Origin: an uncultured Alphaproteobacteria bacterium
GTDB taxonomy: Bacteria; Pseudomonadota; Alphaproteobacteria; Rs-D84
Assembly: GCA_944389595.1 (NCBI GenBank)
Contig: CALXMY010000001.1
Coordinates: 64,179-128,178 of the forward strand
Length of the DNA stretch: 64,000 nucleotides
Direction of reading: 5' to 3'
The notes under the pieces are model-generated. The model did no database searches. It worked only from the letters and a program-made list of their open reading frames with translations, and was not told the DNA's origin. This document shows, piece by piece, positions 7,299-14,557 of the stretch (position 1 is its first letter; every line of letters starts with the position of its first letter). Both the position numbers and the translations under genes were made by a program.

Positions 7299-9800
7299 CT
7301 ACAGTATCGGCGGGAAACAATCGCTACCGTTTTCTGGGCAACAGTTAAAGCCTTGTTCGCCCATGTCGGTATATGTTTCACCCGGACAGCAACCATATTC
7401 ATCGGGCAGGGCACCGCCCTCGCACGTGATGACATTTTCGGTTGGTGCGGTTTCGGTGGTTGATGTGCTGGCAAACGGATTTTGAATCGCGCCGCTTTCA
7501 TCATACGTCATTCCCAAAACTTCCTCGTTATACTTTTGATCACCCTGAATTCCAGACAGGCTGTTATACGATTGGAATGAATTGTTACTCGTCACATTTT
7601 CGTATGAACTTTGGAATTGTTTTTGTTGATCCTGGTACAGCGCATCCTGGCGCGCATTGTTAATTGCCTGATAATTTAACGATTCACAGAATGCCAATAC
7701 CGTTCTGTAATCATAACCAGCTTCATAAACCCTTTGGTTAGTGTTCTTATCATTTGATAATGTCCATTTACCGTTACTATCTTGTGTACAAAACTCAGAC
7801 ATCATGTTAAATGAACGTGCCTGGCCCACCCAAGATCCATCAGCATAGTCTATATTAACCATACTTTCTGCATTCCATCCTTCAAAACGAGAATTTCTGT
7901 CTGTATTATCAGAAGCTTTGCCGGATTGTGAGGTTACATTGTCAACCGAACATTCTTTATCATTACCAGATCCACATGTAATGACCAAATCATTCGGTGA
8001 ATACACGGTAATGCGCGTGCCGGCCGCAATTGAAAATGGCGGAATGGTATTATCCATGGCATCAACCAATAATTTTTGTGCAACCTGGTTCCATGCGGTA
8101 ATAATTTCCTGTTTTGCCAATTCGGACGAACGCACCGTGCCACTTTGTACCACCGTGTTATTATCCAAATCAATTTGATTTACAAATGTATCCGCAATTG
8201 GCGCAATCATATTCACCGCGGCCGGAACAATTGCCGTTATCATTGGCATAACCAATTGTTCAACATAATCGGTACTGCCGTGTCCTGGCACGCCCGCACG
8301 CCCCTGGGAATCACCGGAAAATGGCCTGCTATCGTTATTAAAATTAAATTCCACACCACTGGGTAATATGAATTGATACCAGTTTATTTGCATGCGCCCA
8401 ACAGTTTGATATGGTCCCGGTAAAGTACCGGTAACATACCCCAACATTAATGTACCGGTTGGAATTACGATTGTGCGCCCATCATCCGCATATACATTGC
8501 GATCAACAGTTGCGCGCACAGGCAACAAATTGCGGCCATTTTCGTACAATTTTGGATCGGCGCGAACCTCGGATACGATTGTTGCGGGGATTGGTTTATA
8601 TTGGCGCAATACAAATTTTCTGTCATATGGATCAGATGAAAATACCGCGACACCAGTGGTGCCAACTTTTACATCCGGGGCGGGTGCATCTTTTAAATTT
8701 AATCCAGGGGTTTTGGCCGATGGTAATTCTGATATGGCTAATGCGCCGTTTTCGCCTATTATCCCCAGTTCTGCATCGGTTAATTGCACGGCGCGCCCGG
8801 AACCAGATGATGTTGATATTGGATTTGATAATTGCGGCAAAGCACCGTTCATAATGGTTGTATATCCAATATGTTCAGCATCCGTTCCGATTTTTTGTGC
8901 CGGGTTATTTATATCTGTAATTATACCGTTGTCTGGATTATATACGCCGGTTGGATTGCTGCATGTTGTATCGGAAAAAGGATGAAAATAATACGCACCA
9001 CCACTGGGGCGAATCCATCCACTTTGCACACCCGATAAATTATATGCCGGCATGGCAAAATCATCGCATGCCTCGGGCGGGCGAACATATTCTGGTTCAT
9101 CCATTATTGTTGGTTCATACAATGGTTCATCAAACATAAATGAATCAGACGGCATAATTACATCCAAATCATTTTGAATTTCCTGTTGATATGTTGGTTC
9201 GGGTTCCGGTAATGGCTCGGGTTCGGGAACAATCACGGGCTCGGGTTCTGGCAGTGGTTCGGGTTCCGGTATAACCACTGGTTCCGGTTCCGGAATTTCT
9301 GGTGCCTGGGCCCCCAAAACCAAAACAACCTTGGATGTTTCTGTCATGATATCTGGGGCCTTTTCGCCACGCCAATCAATATGTATTTCGGCCGCATGGG
9401 CATTAATTTCAGATGTCGGATTATATGTTAATTCAATTGTGCACAGATTATCTTGGTCAATCTTGTACATATTTGAACATGTTTGTTGTAACGGATTCAG
9501 ACCGGTTACATCACCATCGGTTCGTATATCAATAATTTTTACGGGTGCACTGGCCGTTACAGTAATTGTTTGTGTCTTTACATCACCAACCATTGTATTG
9601 GCCCAATCAATTGTATCCGGTGAAATATTTAATGTAATTGGAACCTCGTCGGGGTTTTCTAATTTTTCCTTGTCCCGGTTGGTTAATAATAATGTCAACA
9701 ATATTAAAACCACGACAAACGCCGCCGCCAACAACAGCCATTGAATATGTTTAGGCGTGCTTTTGCGCAAATCAGAAAATTGTTTTTTTAATTTGTTCAT
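7299..9800 (-). CDS. virB10: VirB10/TrbI (DotG-like) type IV secretion protein with Ig-like domain, Pro-Glu spacer and Cys-rich tail
   Basis: This 833-residue protein is about twice the length of a usual VirB10. In order it shows a cytosolic tail, a membrane segment (about residues 20-42), an Ig/ASH-like beta domain (about 52-160), a spacer of Pro-Glu repeats (PEPEPLPEPEP type, about 168-208), an unassigned region, a VirB10/TrbI core domain (about 390-640; LLPVRATVDR, VIPTGTLMLGYV) and a Cys-rich C terminus (CCPGETY, NCCPENG). VirB10 spans both membranes and links the energy complex to the outer-membrane pore. No good ribosome site precedes the ATG, because heptamer array C lies directly upstream. 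The Dot/Icm equivalent would be DotG/IcmE. Confidence 0.85.
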   Translation of the reverse strand: MNKLKKQFSDLRKSTPKHIQWLLLAAAFVVVLILLTLLLTNRDKEKLENPDEVPITLNISPDTIDWANTMVGDVKTQTITVTASAPVKIIDIRTDGDVTGLNPLQQTCSNMYKIDQDNLCTIELTYNPTSEINAHAAEIHIDWRGEKAPDIMTETSKVVLVLGAQAPEIPEPEPVVIPEPEPLPEPEPVIVPEPEPLPEPEPTYQQEIQNDLDVIMPSDSFMFDEPLYEPTIMDEPEYVRPPEACDDFAMPAYNLSGVQSGWIRPSGGAYYFHPFSDTTCSNPTGVYNPDNGIITDINNPAQKIGTDAEHIGYTTIMNGALPQLSNPISTSSGSGRAVQLTDAELGIIGENGALAISELPSAKTPGLNLKDAPAPDVKVGTTGVAVFSSDPYDRKFVLRQYKPIPATIVSEVRADPKLYENGRNLLPVRATVDRNVYADDGRTIVIPTGTLMLGYVTGTLPGPYQTVGRMQINWYQFILPSGVEFNFNNDSRPFSGDSQGRAGVPGHGSTDYVEQLVMPMITAIVPAAVNMIAPIADTFVNQIDLDNNTVVQSGTVRSSELAKQEIITAWNQVAQKLLVDAMDNTIPPFSIAAGTRITVYSPNDLVITCGSGNDKECSVDNVTSQSGKASDNTDRNSRFEGWNAESMVNIDYADGSWVGQARSFNMMSEFCTQDSNGKWTLSNDKNTNQRVYEAGYDYRTVLAFCESLNYQAINNARQDALYQDQQKQFQSSYENVTSNNSFQSYNSLSGIQGDQKYNEEVLGMTYDESGAIQNPFASTSTTETAPTENVITCEGGALPDEYGCCPGETYTDMGEQGFNCCPENGSDCFPPIL

Positions 9801-9803
9801 AAC

Positions 9804-9836
9804 AGTTACTCGTTGCTCGTTACTCGTTACTTGTAT
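9804..9836 (+). repeat. Heptamer repeat array C (CTSGTWA orientation)
   Basis: Units CTCGTTG, CTCGTTA (x2) and CTTGTAT occupy 9809-9836, preceded by GTTA. On the minus strand the array supplies the last codons and stop of the four-helix-bundle gene and forms the region just upstream of the virB10 start. It pairs with the inverse array D at 10188-10214. Confidence 0.85.
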
Positions 9837-10176
9837 GTTTTTTTATAATCCCACTTAACATTTGTCCAATTTGTCTTGCGTCGCATATCAAATGTTGCGC
9901 CACTTCTGATTTCAGATATTGTAAATCACGTGCCAACATACATTGATATTCTAATTCCGCCACAGAACCACGGGCCATAATAATAAAATGTATTTTATCT
10001 TTCAAAGAACGCCTAGCACCTCCTTCGGCTAAGTTTGAATTTATTGATACTGCGGCACGTCTCATTTGCGATGTTAAACCATAAACTTCATTTTGTGGGA
10101 AAACGCTTGTTAATCTGTATATATTCAGCGTCAAATTATGCGCTTTTTTATAGACATCCATATCCTGTACAAGCAT
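9820..10176 (-). CDS. Four-helix-bundle protein (S23/bAvd-like family)
   Basis: The 118-residue protein matches the small four-helix-bundle family known from 23S rRNA intervening sequences and related to the Avd accessory protein of diversity-generating retroelements. Family signatures are the N-terminal D-V-Y-K-K-A, then VYGLTSQMRRAAVSINSNLAEG and ARGSVAELEYQ. No reverse transcriptase or rRNA is nearby. GGGGG precedes the start at a proper distance. It lies between the VirB9- and VirB10-like genes, flanked on both sides by inverted heptamer arrays, so I infer that it entered this operon as a mobile cassette. The last residues (TSNE) and the stop come from array C. Confidence 0.9.
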   Translation of the reverse strand: MLVQDMDVYKKAHNLTLNIYRLTSVFPQNEVYGLTSQMRRAAVSINSNLAEGGARRSLKDKIHFIIMARGSVAELEYQCMLARDLQYLKSEVAQHLICDARQIGQMLSGIIKKHTSNE

Positions 10177-10187
10177 TTGTTTTCCCC

Positions 10188-10214
10188 CACGAGTAACGAG
10201 TTACCAGTAACCAG
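10188..10214 (-). repeat. Heptamer repeat array D (TWACSAG orientation)
   Basis: CACGAG, TAACGAG, TTACCAG and TAACCAG run in tandem. The array lies between the VirB9-like stop (10224) and the start of the four-helix-bundle gene (10176), inverted relative to array C. Confidence 0.85.
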
Positions 10215-10223
10215 CCACGGTCC

Positions 10224-11759
10224 TTACTGTACCCGCACAACACTGCAACTGGTTCCGCTGAATTGTAATAATTTATTGCACAATTCCTGGGCGGTGGTGA
10301 CATCTGATAATGGGCCGATACGCAAACGATACAAACGCGCAGCGGATGAATCCGCACCCAAATCGCCAACACCCTGTTCGTCAACCGCAAAGAACACCAT
10401 GTCTTTATACGGGGTTAAAATACCCTGGCCATCTTCGCCACTGAATTTTGCCAACAGATTTGCCCAATAATCATCCAATGCCTTGACCGACGTGTCAGAT
10501 TTTAATTCAACCGCAACGCCGGTTTGATTACTGGTAATCAATGGTATGTTTGATTGTGGTAAAAATGAACCCGCGGTTAACCGTTCGGTTGGAATCATGG
10601 TTAATCCATTGCCATTCCCGCCACCAGATGTGCCGTATACCTGGGTCGGCATTGCATAACCCGCCGGTGCATATACGGCGGATGTTGTACCCATTGGCAT
10701 ATTACCAACCATCATCGGCGTGGTTGCATAACCATTGGCAGATGCGTTTATTGCGTTAACATCCGCCGTATATGCAATGTTATTTAATGATTGCCCGGAC
10801 ATAATGCTTTGTGCGACGTTTGCCTCGGCCAATGCCATAACAGATGCAGTATCAGCGATTAAGAACGGTTTTTCACGTTTTTTAATGCAAACAATACGTT
10901 GGCCACTGCGTAAAACCATGTCACCAACGGCCTCTACTATTAATAAACGACCATCTTCGCCATCGGTGCGGAATCCGACCGGGGATTCACCGCCCTCGAT
11001 TAACAATGAAACAACCGGGCGTTGGGTCATAGAAATAACCTTGTCCCCGAAATCAATGTATGTAAATATTTGGTCACGCCATACGCGTTCAGGTGCAATT
11101 ACATAATCGTCCGGGTTGGGAACGAATATATCCAAATCAAAACGGAATTCGGACGGATCGATTTTCATTGATTTAATCCAACCATAATCCTCGCCATCAA
11201 CACCGATTGTATTTGATGCAGTATTTGTTGCCTTTTTAAATATTGAACCGGATGCGCCACTGCCAACTGTTGCGCCCGATGCACTGGGCAAAGTGGCATT
11301 GCCATCCAATGTGATGTCAACCTGGGAATATGTGATTTCACTGGAATTCGATGGTTCACTGCGCAGATAAAATGTATAAACATTTCCGGATTCGCCCGTC
11401 ACAATCAGGTTTGTATCGGAACCCTGGTTTGTAGCGGCGGGCGTAATGAACATTGTTGCGCCACCCTGGACGGCATCAATTGTAAATAAACCGTCATTAC
11501 CAACAACAGCATCCTTGATTTTTTCGCCATTTGGTAATGTTATCAATGTTGTCATACCGTTGCGCAATTTAACGGGTAAAACACTGCCCTTGGACCATGG
11601 TAATTGCGCGTATCCCGGTTTCAAACTGCCCGCGGCCATATTTGCGTTTGGGTTATCCCATGCATTTTGCACACCATATACAACGGCCGCCGCATTCCCA
11701 CACAACAGCATCAGGCATAATACCGATACATTTAATTTTAACGCCTTTGCAAATGTCAT
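10224..11759 (-). CDS. virB9: VirB9/TrbG (DotH-like) type IV secretion protein with C-terminal SPOR-like domain
   Basis: The 511-residue protein starts with a signal peptide (cleavage near GNAAA, residues 21-25) and has GGAAGG upstream of its ATG. Its middle matches the VirB9 C-terminal fold: RVWRDQIFTYIDFGDKV, then RPVVSLLIEGG and VGDMVLRSGQRIVCIKK (roughly residues 225-300). VirB9 forms the outer-membrane ring with VirB7 and VirB10. The last 60 or so residues (LYRLRIGPLSDVTTAQELCNKL) look like a SPOR domain, which is not usual for VirB9. The Dot/Icm equivalent would be DotH/IcmK. It is preceded by the VirB8-like gene with a 30-bp gap. Confidence 0.85.
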   Translation of the reverse strand: MTFAKALKLNVSVLCLMLLCGNAAAVVYGVQNAWDNPNANMAAGSLKPGYAQLPWSKGSVLPVKLRNGMTTLITLPNGEKIKDAVVGNDGLFTIDAVQGGATMFITPAATNQGSDTNLIVTGESGNVYTFYLRSEPSNSSEITYSQVDITLDGNATLPSASGATVGSGASGSIFKKATNTASNTIGVDGEDYGWIKSMKIDPSEFRFDLDIFVPNPDDYVIAPERVWRDQIFTYIDFGDKVISMTQRPVVSLLIEGGESPVGFRTDGEDGRLLIVEAVGDMVLRSGQRIVCIKKREKPFLIADTASVMALAEANVAQSIMSGQSLNNIAYTADVNAINASANGYATTPMMVGNMPMGTTSAVYAPAGYAMPTQVYGTSGGGNGNGLTMIPTERLTAGSFLPQSNIPLITSNQTGVAVELKSDTSVKALDDYWANLLAKFSGEDGQGILTPYKDMVFFAVDEQGVGDLGADSSAARLYRLRIGPLSDVTTAQELCNKLLQFSGTSCSVVRVQ

Positions 11760-11789
11760 AACTTTTCCTTCCGTTTTTTGTGTTTCGTT

Positions 11790-12482
11790 TTATATTCCGG
11801 CATCATCCATCAGATAGCCCGTATCCAGCGGATCCCCATTCCCGGATTCAATTTTATATTCGGAAACACGGATGCCCAATGGATTATTCATTCTGTCCGA
11901 CCATTTCATTCCCGTGCCGTCCGACATGTCCAATCGTAGTATTATTGTATAATCTTTTTTGTCCATCTGTCTATCATTATCTGAACAAAAATATTTAAAA
12001 TTAACCGCAAATTCCGTTCCGTCACGATTGCGTTGCACAATTGCGCCATTTTCAAATTCAACCGAACATGAAAATTCAAAATCAGGTGCGCCACTCATCC
12101 ACGCGTTCCACATATTTGTTTTGGTGAAATCGCTGTATACCGCGGGGGTTGACCAACTGTTCACAACGCCATCAATGCTGTTGTTCCATTTTGTCAGCAT
12201 TTCGCGTGCATCAGGGACAATTTCATTTCGGGCACGAATATATTCGCGAATAAATGAACGTTTAAAATTGTCCAGGTTTGCATCCTCGTTCGGGATCATT
12301 TCATACAGCATAACACGTAAATCGTTTTTCGGCGCGGTCATTAAAAAGAATACCTGGGGCCGATCCAACGGATACATATTGTATAATGTTACCCCCAGCA
12401 CGCCCAACACAACCAGCATTCCGGCGAATACAAATATCAATAATCTGGACAGCAAAATTGGCGGTTCTATGCGTGTTGCCAC
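11790..12482 (-). CDS. virB8: VirB8-like (DotI/IcmL-like) inner-membrane type IV secretion protein
   Basis: I take a GTG start at 12482, preceded by AAGGAGAGG. Upstream in-frame ATGs at 12605 and 12572 have no ribosome site. The 230-residue protein has one membrane segment (about residues 14-36) and a periplasmic domain with VirB8-like features: FIREYIRARNEI followed by a conserved W and SWSTPAVYSDF. VirB8 nucleates the secretion channel at the inner membrane. The order VirB8, VirB9, VirB10 on one strand supports the call more strongly than sequence similarity alone. DotI/IcmL is the alternative name. ATPases (VirB4, VirB11, VirD4) are not in the window. Confidence 0.72.
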   Translation of the reverse strand: MATRIEPPILLSRLLIFVFAGMLVVLGVLGVTLYNMYPLDRPQVFFLMTAPKNDLRVMLYEMIPNEDANLDNFKRSFIREYIRARNEIVPDAREMLTKWNNSIDGVVNSWSTPAVYSDFTKTNMWNAWMSGAPDFEFSCSVEFENGAIVQRNRDGTEFAVNFKYFCSDNDRQMDKKDYTIILRLDMSDGTGMKWSDRMNNPLGIRVSEYKIESGNGDPLDTGYLMDDAGI

Positions 12483-12553
12483 GGGGTTCCTCTCCTTCTT
12501 ATTAACCAGATTGTAGAAAAAAATCAGACACATACGCAAGCAAAAAATAGTTG

Positions 12554-12581
12554 CTTGTTGCTGGTAATTCATAACTCGATG
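12554..12581 (+). repeat. Heptamer repeat array E1
   Basis: Four degenerate units, CTTGTTG, CTGGTAA, TTCATAA and CTCGATG, lie in CTSGTWA orientation upstream of the secretion operon. The inverse array E2 follows 37 bp downstream. Confidence 0.65.
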
Positions 12582-12618
12582 TTGATGCGTGCCGCATTGA
12601 CACAATCCCGAACAACGG

Positions 12619-12638
12619 TAACCAGTTACCAGTAACCA
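12619..12638 (-). repeat. Heptamer repeat array E2
   Basis: TAACCAG, TTACCAG and TAACCA run in tandem, inverted relative to E1. Only 37 bp separate the two, so this pair has no room for a gene. Confidence 0.75.
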
Positions 12639-12684
12639 TTTTTTGCTTGCAGTGATAAAATTAAAAAAGTATAATAATTTCCGC

Positions 12685-12712
12685 TTGATTTTCTGTTTGG
12701 TTGTGCTATCTT
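12685..12712 (+). promoter_or_regulatory. Promoter of tRNA-Trp
   Basis: TTGATT (12685-12690) and TATCTT (12707-12712) are 16 bp apart. A GC-rich stretch (ACGCGG) follows directly, as is common at growth-rate-controlled stable-RNA promoters. Confidence 0.55.
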
Positions 12713-12753
12713 TACGCGGAATGCGGGGTCAGATGGCGCGGAAACGGATGTAC

Positions 12754-12827
12754 AGGGGCATAGTTCAACGGTAGAATATCGGTCTCCAAAACCGCGGATG
12801 AGGGTTCGATTCCTTCTGCCCCTGCCA
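12754..12827 (+). tRNA. trnW: tRNA-Trp (CCA anticodon)
   Basis: The cloverleaf is complete: acceptor AGGGGCA/TGCCCCT, anticodon stem-loop with CTCCAAA, T-arm GGGTTCGATTCC, discriminator G and an encoded CCA end. tRNA-Trp just before secE-nusG is a known alphaproteobacterial arrangement. An 18-bp copy of its 3' end recurs at 12991-13008. Confidence 0.97.
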
Positions 12828-12828
12828 T

Positions 12829-12869
12829 AAAATTCACCAAAATATGCGTGTCATATTTTGGGGAATTTT
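12829..12869 (+). terminator. Long hairpin after tRNA-Trp, possible terminator
   Basis: A stem of 18 bp with one mismatch runs from AAAATTC (12829) to GAATTTT (12869), loop CGTGT. No separate T-run follows, so it may be a processing or partial-termination signal. Confidence 0.5.
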
Positions 12870-12890
12870 AAGTCATGGTGCGGGTAAAGG

Positions 12891-13008
12891 AAGCGAACCC
12901 GAATACATAAAATGGTGGGTTCGCATACGAGTTGGATTTTGCAAGCAAAGCGCAGCGAAATCCGTATGAGTGGTGAGGCAACGCCGAACTTTCCTTCTGC
13001 CCCTGCCA
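12891..13008 (+). repeat. tRNA-Trp-tail element: inverted T-arm copy, nested hairpins, direct copy of tRNA 3' end
   Basis: GCGAACCC (12893-12900) is an inverted T-arm-like copy and pairs with GGGTTCGC (12917-12924). A nested hairpin follows: CATAC/GTATG enclosing GGATTT (12934-12939)/AAATCC (12958-12963). The element ends with TTCCTTCTGCCCCTGCCA (12991-13008), identical to the last 18 bp of the tRNA gene (12810-12827). The layout parallels that behind tRNA-Arg at 37435-37560. Confidence 0.7.
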
Positions 13009-13104
13009 CGAAATTTCGTTATTGGCACCGCCAATTAAGAAATTTCAGTGTCCACCGAAGCGTTTCGCGAAGGTGGGCAATGCGAGATTTTAGGATATAT
13101 CTAT

Positions 13105-13284
13105 ATGAAAAAAATACTGGACTATATTAAATCTGTGCGCAGCGAATGGTTTAAGATTGTATGGCCGTCGCGCGACAGTGTTATTCGTGCAACTATTATG
13201 ATTCTGGTATTTTCTGGGGTTGCGGCGTTGTTCTTTTTTGTTGTTGACAGTATTTTGAACGCGCTGATGGGCTGGATTTTCTAA
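13105..13284 (+). CDS. secE: Preprotein translocase subunit SecE
   Basis: The 59-residue protein is the short bacterial SecE: an amphipathic N-terminal helix with the conserved EWFKIVWPSRDSV segment and one membrane segment (about residues 27-52). It stabilises SecY in the inner-membrane translocon. I take ATG 13105; an upstream ATG at 13048 would start inside hairpin-forming spacer. The position between tRNA-Trp and nusG confirms it. Confidence 0.95.
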   Translation: MKKILDYIKSVRSEWFKIVWPSRDSVIRATIMILVFSGVAALFFFVVDSILNALMGWIF

Positions 13285-13304
13285 ACGGGCAAAGGATGTA
13301 GATT

Positions 13305-13838
13305 ATGGAAGATAAAATGCAATGGTTCGTTGTGAACGTTCATACCGGGTGCGAGGACAAGGTTGCACGTAACCTGCGCGAACAAATTGACAAGCGTCGT
13401 CTGAATGCATATTTTGGTGAAATTTTGGTGCCAACACGCGAAATTACTGAAATCAAGGCCGGAAAACGTGTCAAAACAGAAAAGAAATTCTTTCCAGGTT
13501 ATATTGTCGTTCAAATGGTTATGAATAACGAAACGTTTTCGCTGGTGAAATTAATGCCCCAGGTCGTAATGTTTTTGGGTGCAAAAAATAAACCAATCGC
13601 CGTCAGCGAAGAAGAGGCCCGCCGTCTGTTAAAACAGGTGGAAGAGGGCAGTGTTGTCACCGAAGATGTCACATACGAAGTTGGCCAAGAAGTGCATGTT
13701 ATCGATGGGCCGTTTTCGGGCTTTAATGGTGTTGTGGCCGAAGTTGACAATATAAAACAAAAAATGACTGCGACAATTTTGGTGTTTGGTCGCGAAACCA
13801 GTGTCGAATTGGATTTCGAACAGGTCGAGAGGGTATAA
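13305..13838 (+). CDS. nusG: Transcription termination/antitermination protein NusG
   Basis: The 177-residue protein has the NGN domain (MQWFVVNVHTGCEDKVARNL at the start, FPGYIVVQM in the middle) and a C-terminal KOW domain (VHVIDGPFSGFNGVVAEVD). NusG binds the RNA polymerase clamp, suppresses pausing and connects to Rho or ribosomal protein S10. It starts 20 bp after secE. A small frame begins one base after its stop. Confidence 0.98.
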   Translation: MEDKMQWFVVNVHTGCEDKVARNLREQIDKRRLNAYFGEILVPTREITEIKAGKRVKTEKKFFPGYIVVQMVMNNETFSLVKLMPQVVMFLGAKNKPIAVSEEEARRLLKQVEEGSVVTEDVTYEVGQEVHVIDGPFSGFNGVVAEVDNIKQKMTATILVFGRETSVELDFEQVERV

Positions 13839-13839
13839 A

Positions 13840-14022
13840 TTGGCATTGTACAGGGATTTAACCGGCAAAATTCGGGTTGTGATATCACGTGATGAATTAA
13901 TGGATTTGTTGCAAAACTGGCGTGAAAAATCCGAAACGAAACAGTTGATTGCCAAATTAAATGCTGAACGGTGTCAATGGATTGACAAGTTAATAACCGA
14001 CATGCGGATGCGACAAAAATAA
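13840..14022 (+). CDS. Small hypothetical protein, TTG start, between nusG and rplK
   Basis: I do not recognise this 60-residue product. It would start at TTG 13840, one base after the nusG stop, with GAGAGGG (part of the nusG coding end) as ribosome site. That tight spacing favours translational coupling. The sequence is charged and probably helical (SRDELMDLLQNWREKSETKQ, then MRMRQK at the end), with no signal peptide or membrane segment. A gene at this spot is unusual, since rplK normally follows nusG directly. It could be a lineage-specific addition or a chance frame. Confidence 0.5.
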   Translation: MALYRDLTGKIRVVISRDELMDLLQNWREKSETKQLIAKLNAERCQWIDKLITDMRMRQK

Positions 14023-14028
14023 GTTTTT

Positions 14029-14090
14029 GGATTTTTGTGGCGTGTGCCAATAAAAATCCGCCCGTGGTAGATGCGCCACATCGTACCACG
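14029..14090 (+). promoter_or_regulatory. Structured leader of rplK-rplA (candidate L1-binding site)
   Basis: Two hairpins precede rplK: GGATTTTT/AAAAATCC (14029-14059) and CGTGGTA-GATG/CATC-TACCACG (14063-14090). In enterobacteria ribosomal protein L1 represses the rplKA mRNA through a leader that mimics its rRNA site. Position suggests the same here, but I did not verify the L1 motif. Confidence 0.45.
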
Positions 14091-14119
14091 AACACTAACC
14101 AAAAAATGGAGTGAATAAA

Positions 14120-14554
14120 ATGGCAGCAAAAAAAGAAGTCAAGGGAGTGGTCAAACTGGTCGTTCCCGCAAAACAGGCGAATCCTGCGCCACCGATTGGG
14201 CCGGCGTTGGGTGCGGCTGGTGTTAATATCGCAGAATTCTGCAAACAATTTAACGACAAAACCGCTGATAAAGAACCGGGTATGCCGATTCCATGTATTA
14301 TCACAGTTTATACAGACCGCAGTTTTGAGTTTATTATGAAACTGCCGCCGGTGTCATATTATATTAAAAAGGCACTGAAACTGAAAATCGGTTCACACAA
14401 ACCGGGTCGCGATTTTGTTGGTACAATAACCCAGGCCCAAATTCGTGAAATTGCTGAAAACAAAATGCCGGATTTGAATTGCTCTACCATAGAGGCTGCA
14501 ATGAATATCGTTGCGGGTCAATGTCGTTCAATGGGCGTAAAGGTGGAGGAATAA
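14120..14554 (+). CDS. rplK: 50S ribosomal protein L11
   Basis: The 144-residue protein starts MAAKKEVKGVVKLVVPAKQA and carries PAPPIGPALGAAGVNI, the L11 signature. L11 forms the GTPase-associated centre with 23S rRNA and takes part in the stringent response. I take ATG 14120 with GGAG nine bases upstream instead of a GTG at 14111. rplA follows after 3 bp, so the two are co-transcribed. Confidence 0.98.
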   Translation: MAAKKEVKGVVKLVVPAKQANPAPPIGPALGAAGVNIAEFCKQFNDKTADKEPGMPIPCIITVYTDRSFEFIMKLPPVSYYIKKALKLKIGSHKPGRDFVGTITQAQIREIAENKMPDLNCSTIEAAMNIVAGQCRSMGVKVEE

Positions 14555-14557
14555 GAC

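Noticed and set aside
9820-10176. Diversity-generating retroelement because of the Avd-like protein
   Set aside because: No reverse transcriptase, template repeat or variable repeat was found within the window.
7299-12482. Firm assignment of the secretion genes to the Dot/Icm (type IVB) class
   Set aside because: The VirB9 and VirB10 core motifs read more like VirB/Trb proteins, and no Dot-specific genes are nearby; the class is left open.
12912-13104. Coding frames across the tRNA-Trp tail and secE leader
   Set aside because: The frames run through inverted repeats and the tRNA 3' copy; the residues are those of structured DNA and no ribosome site is present.
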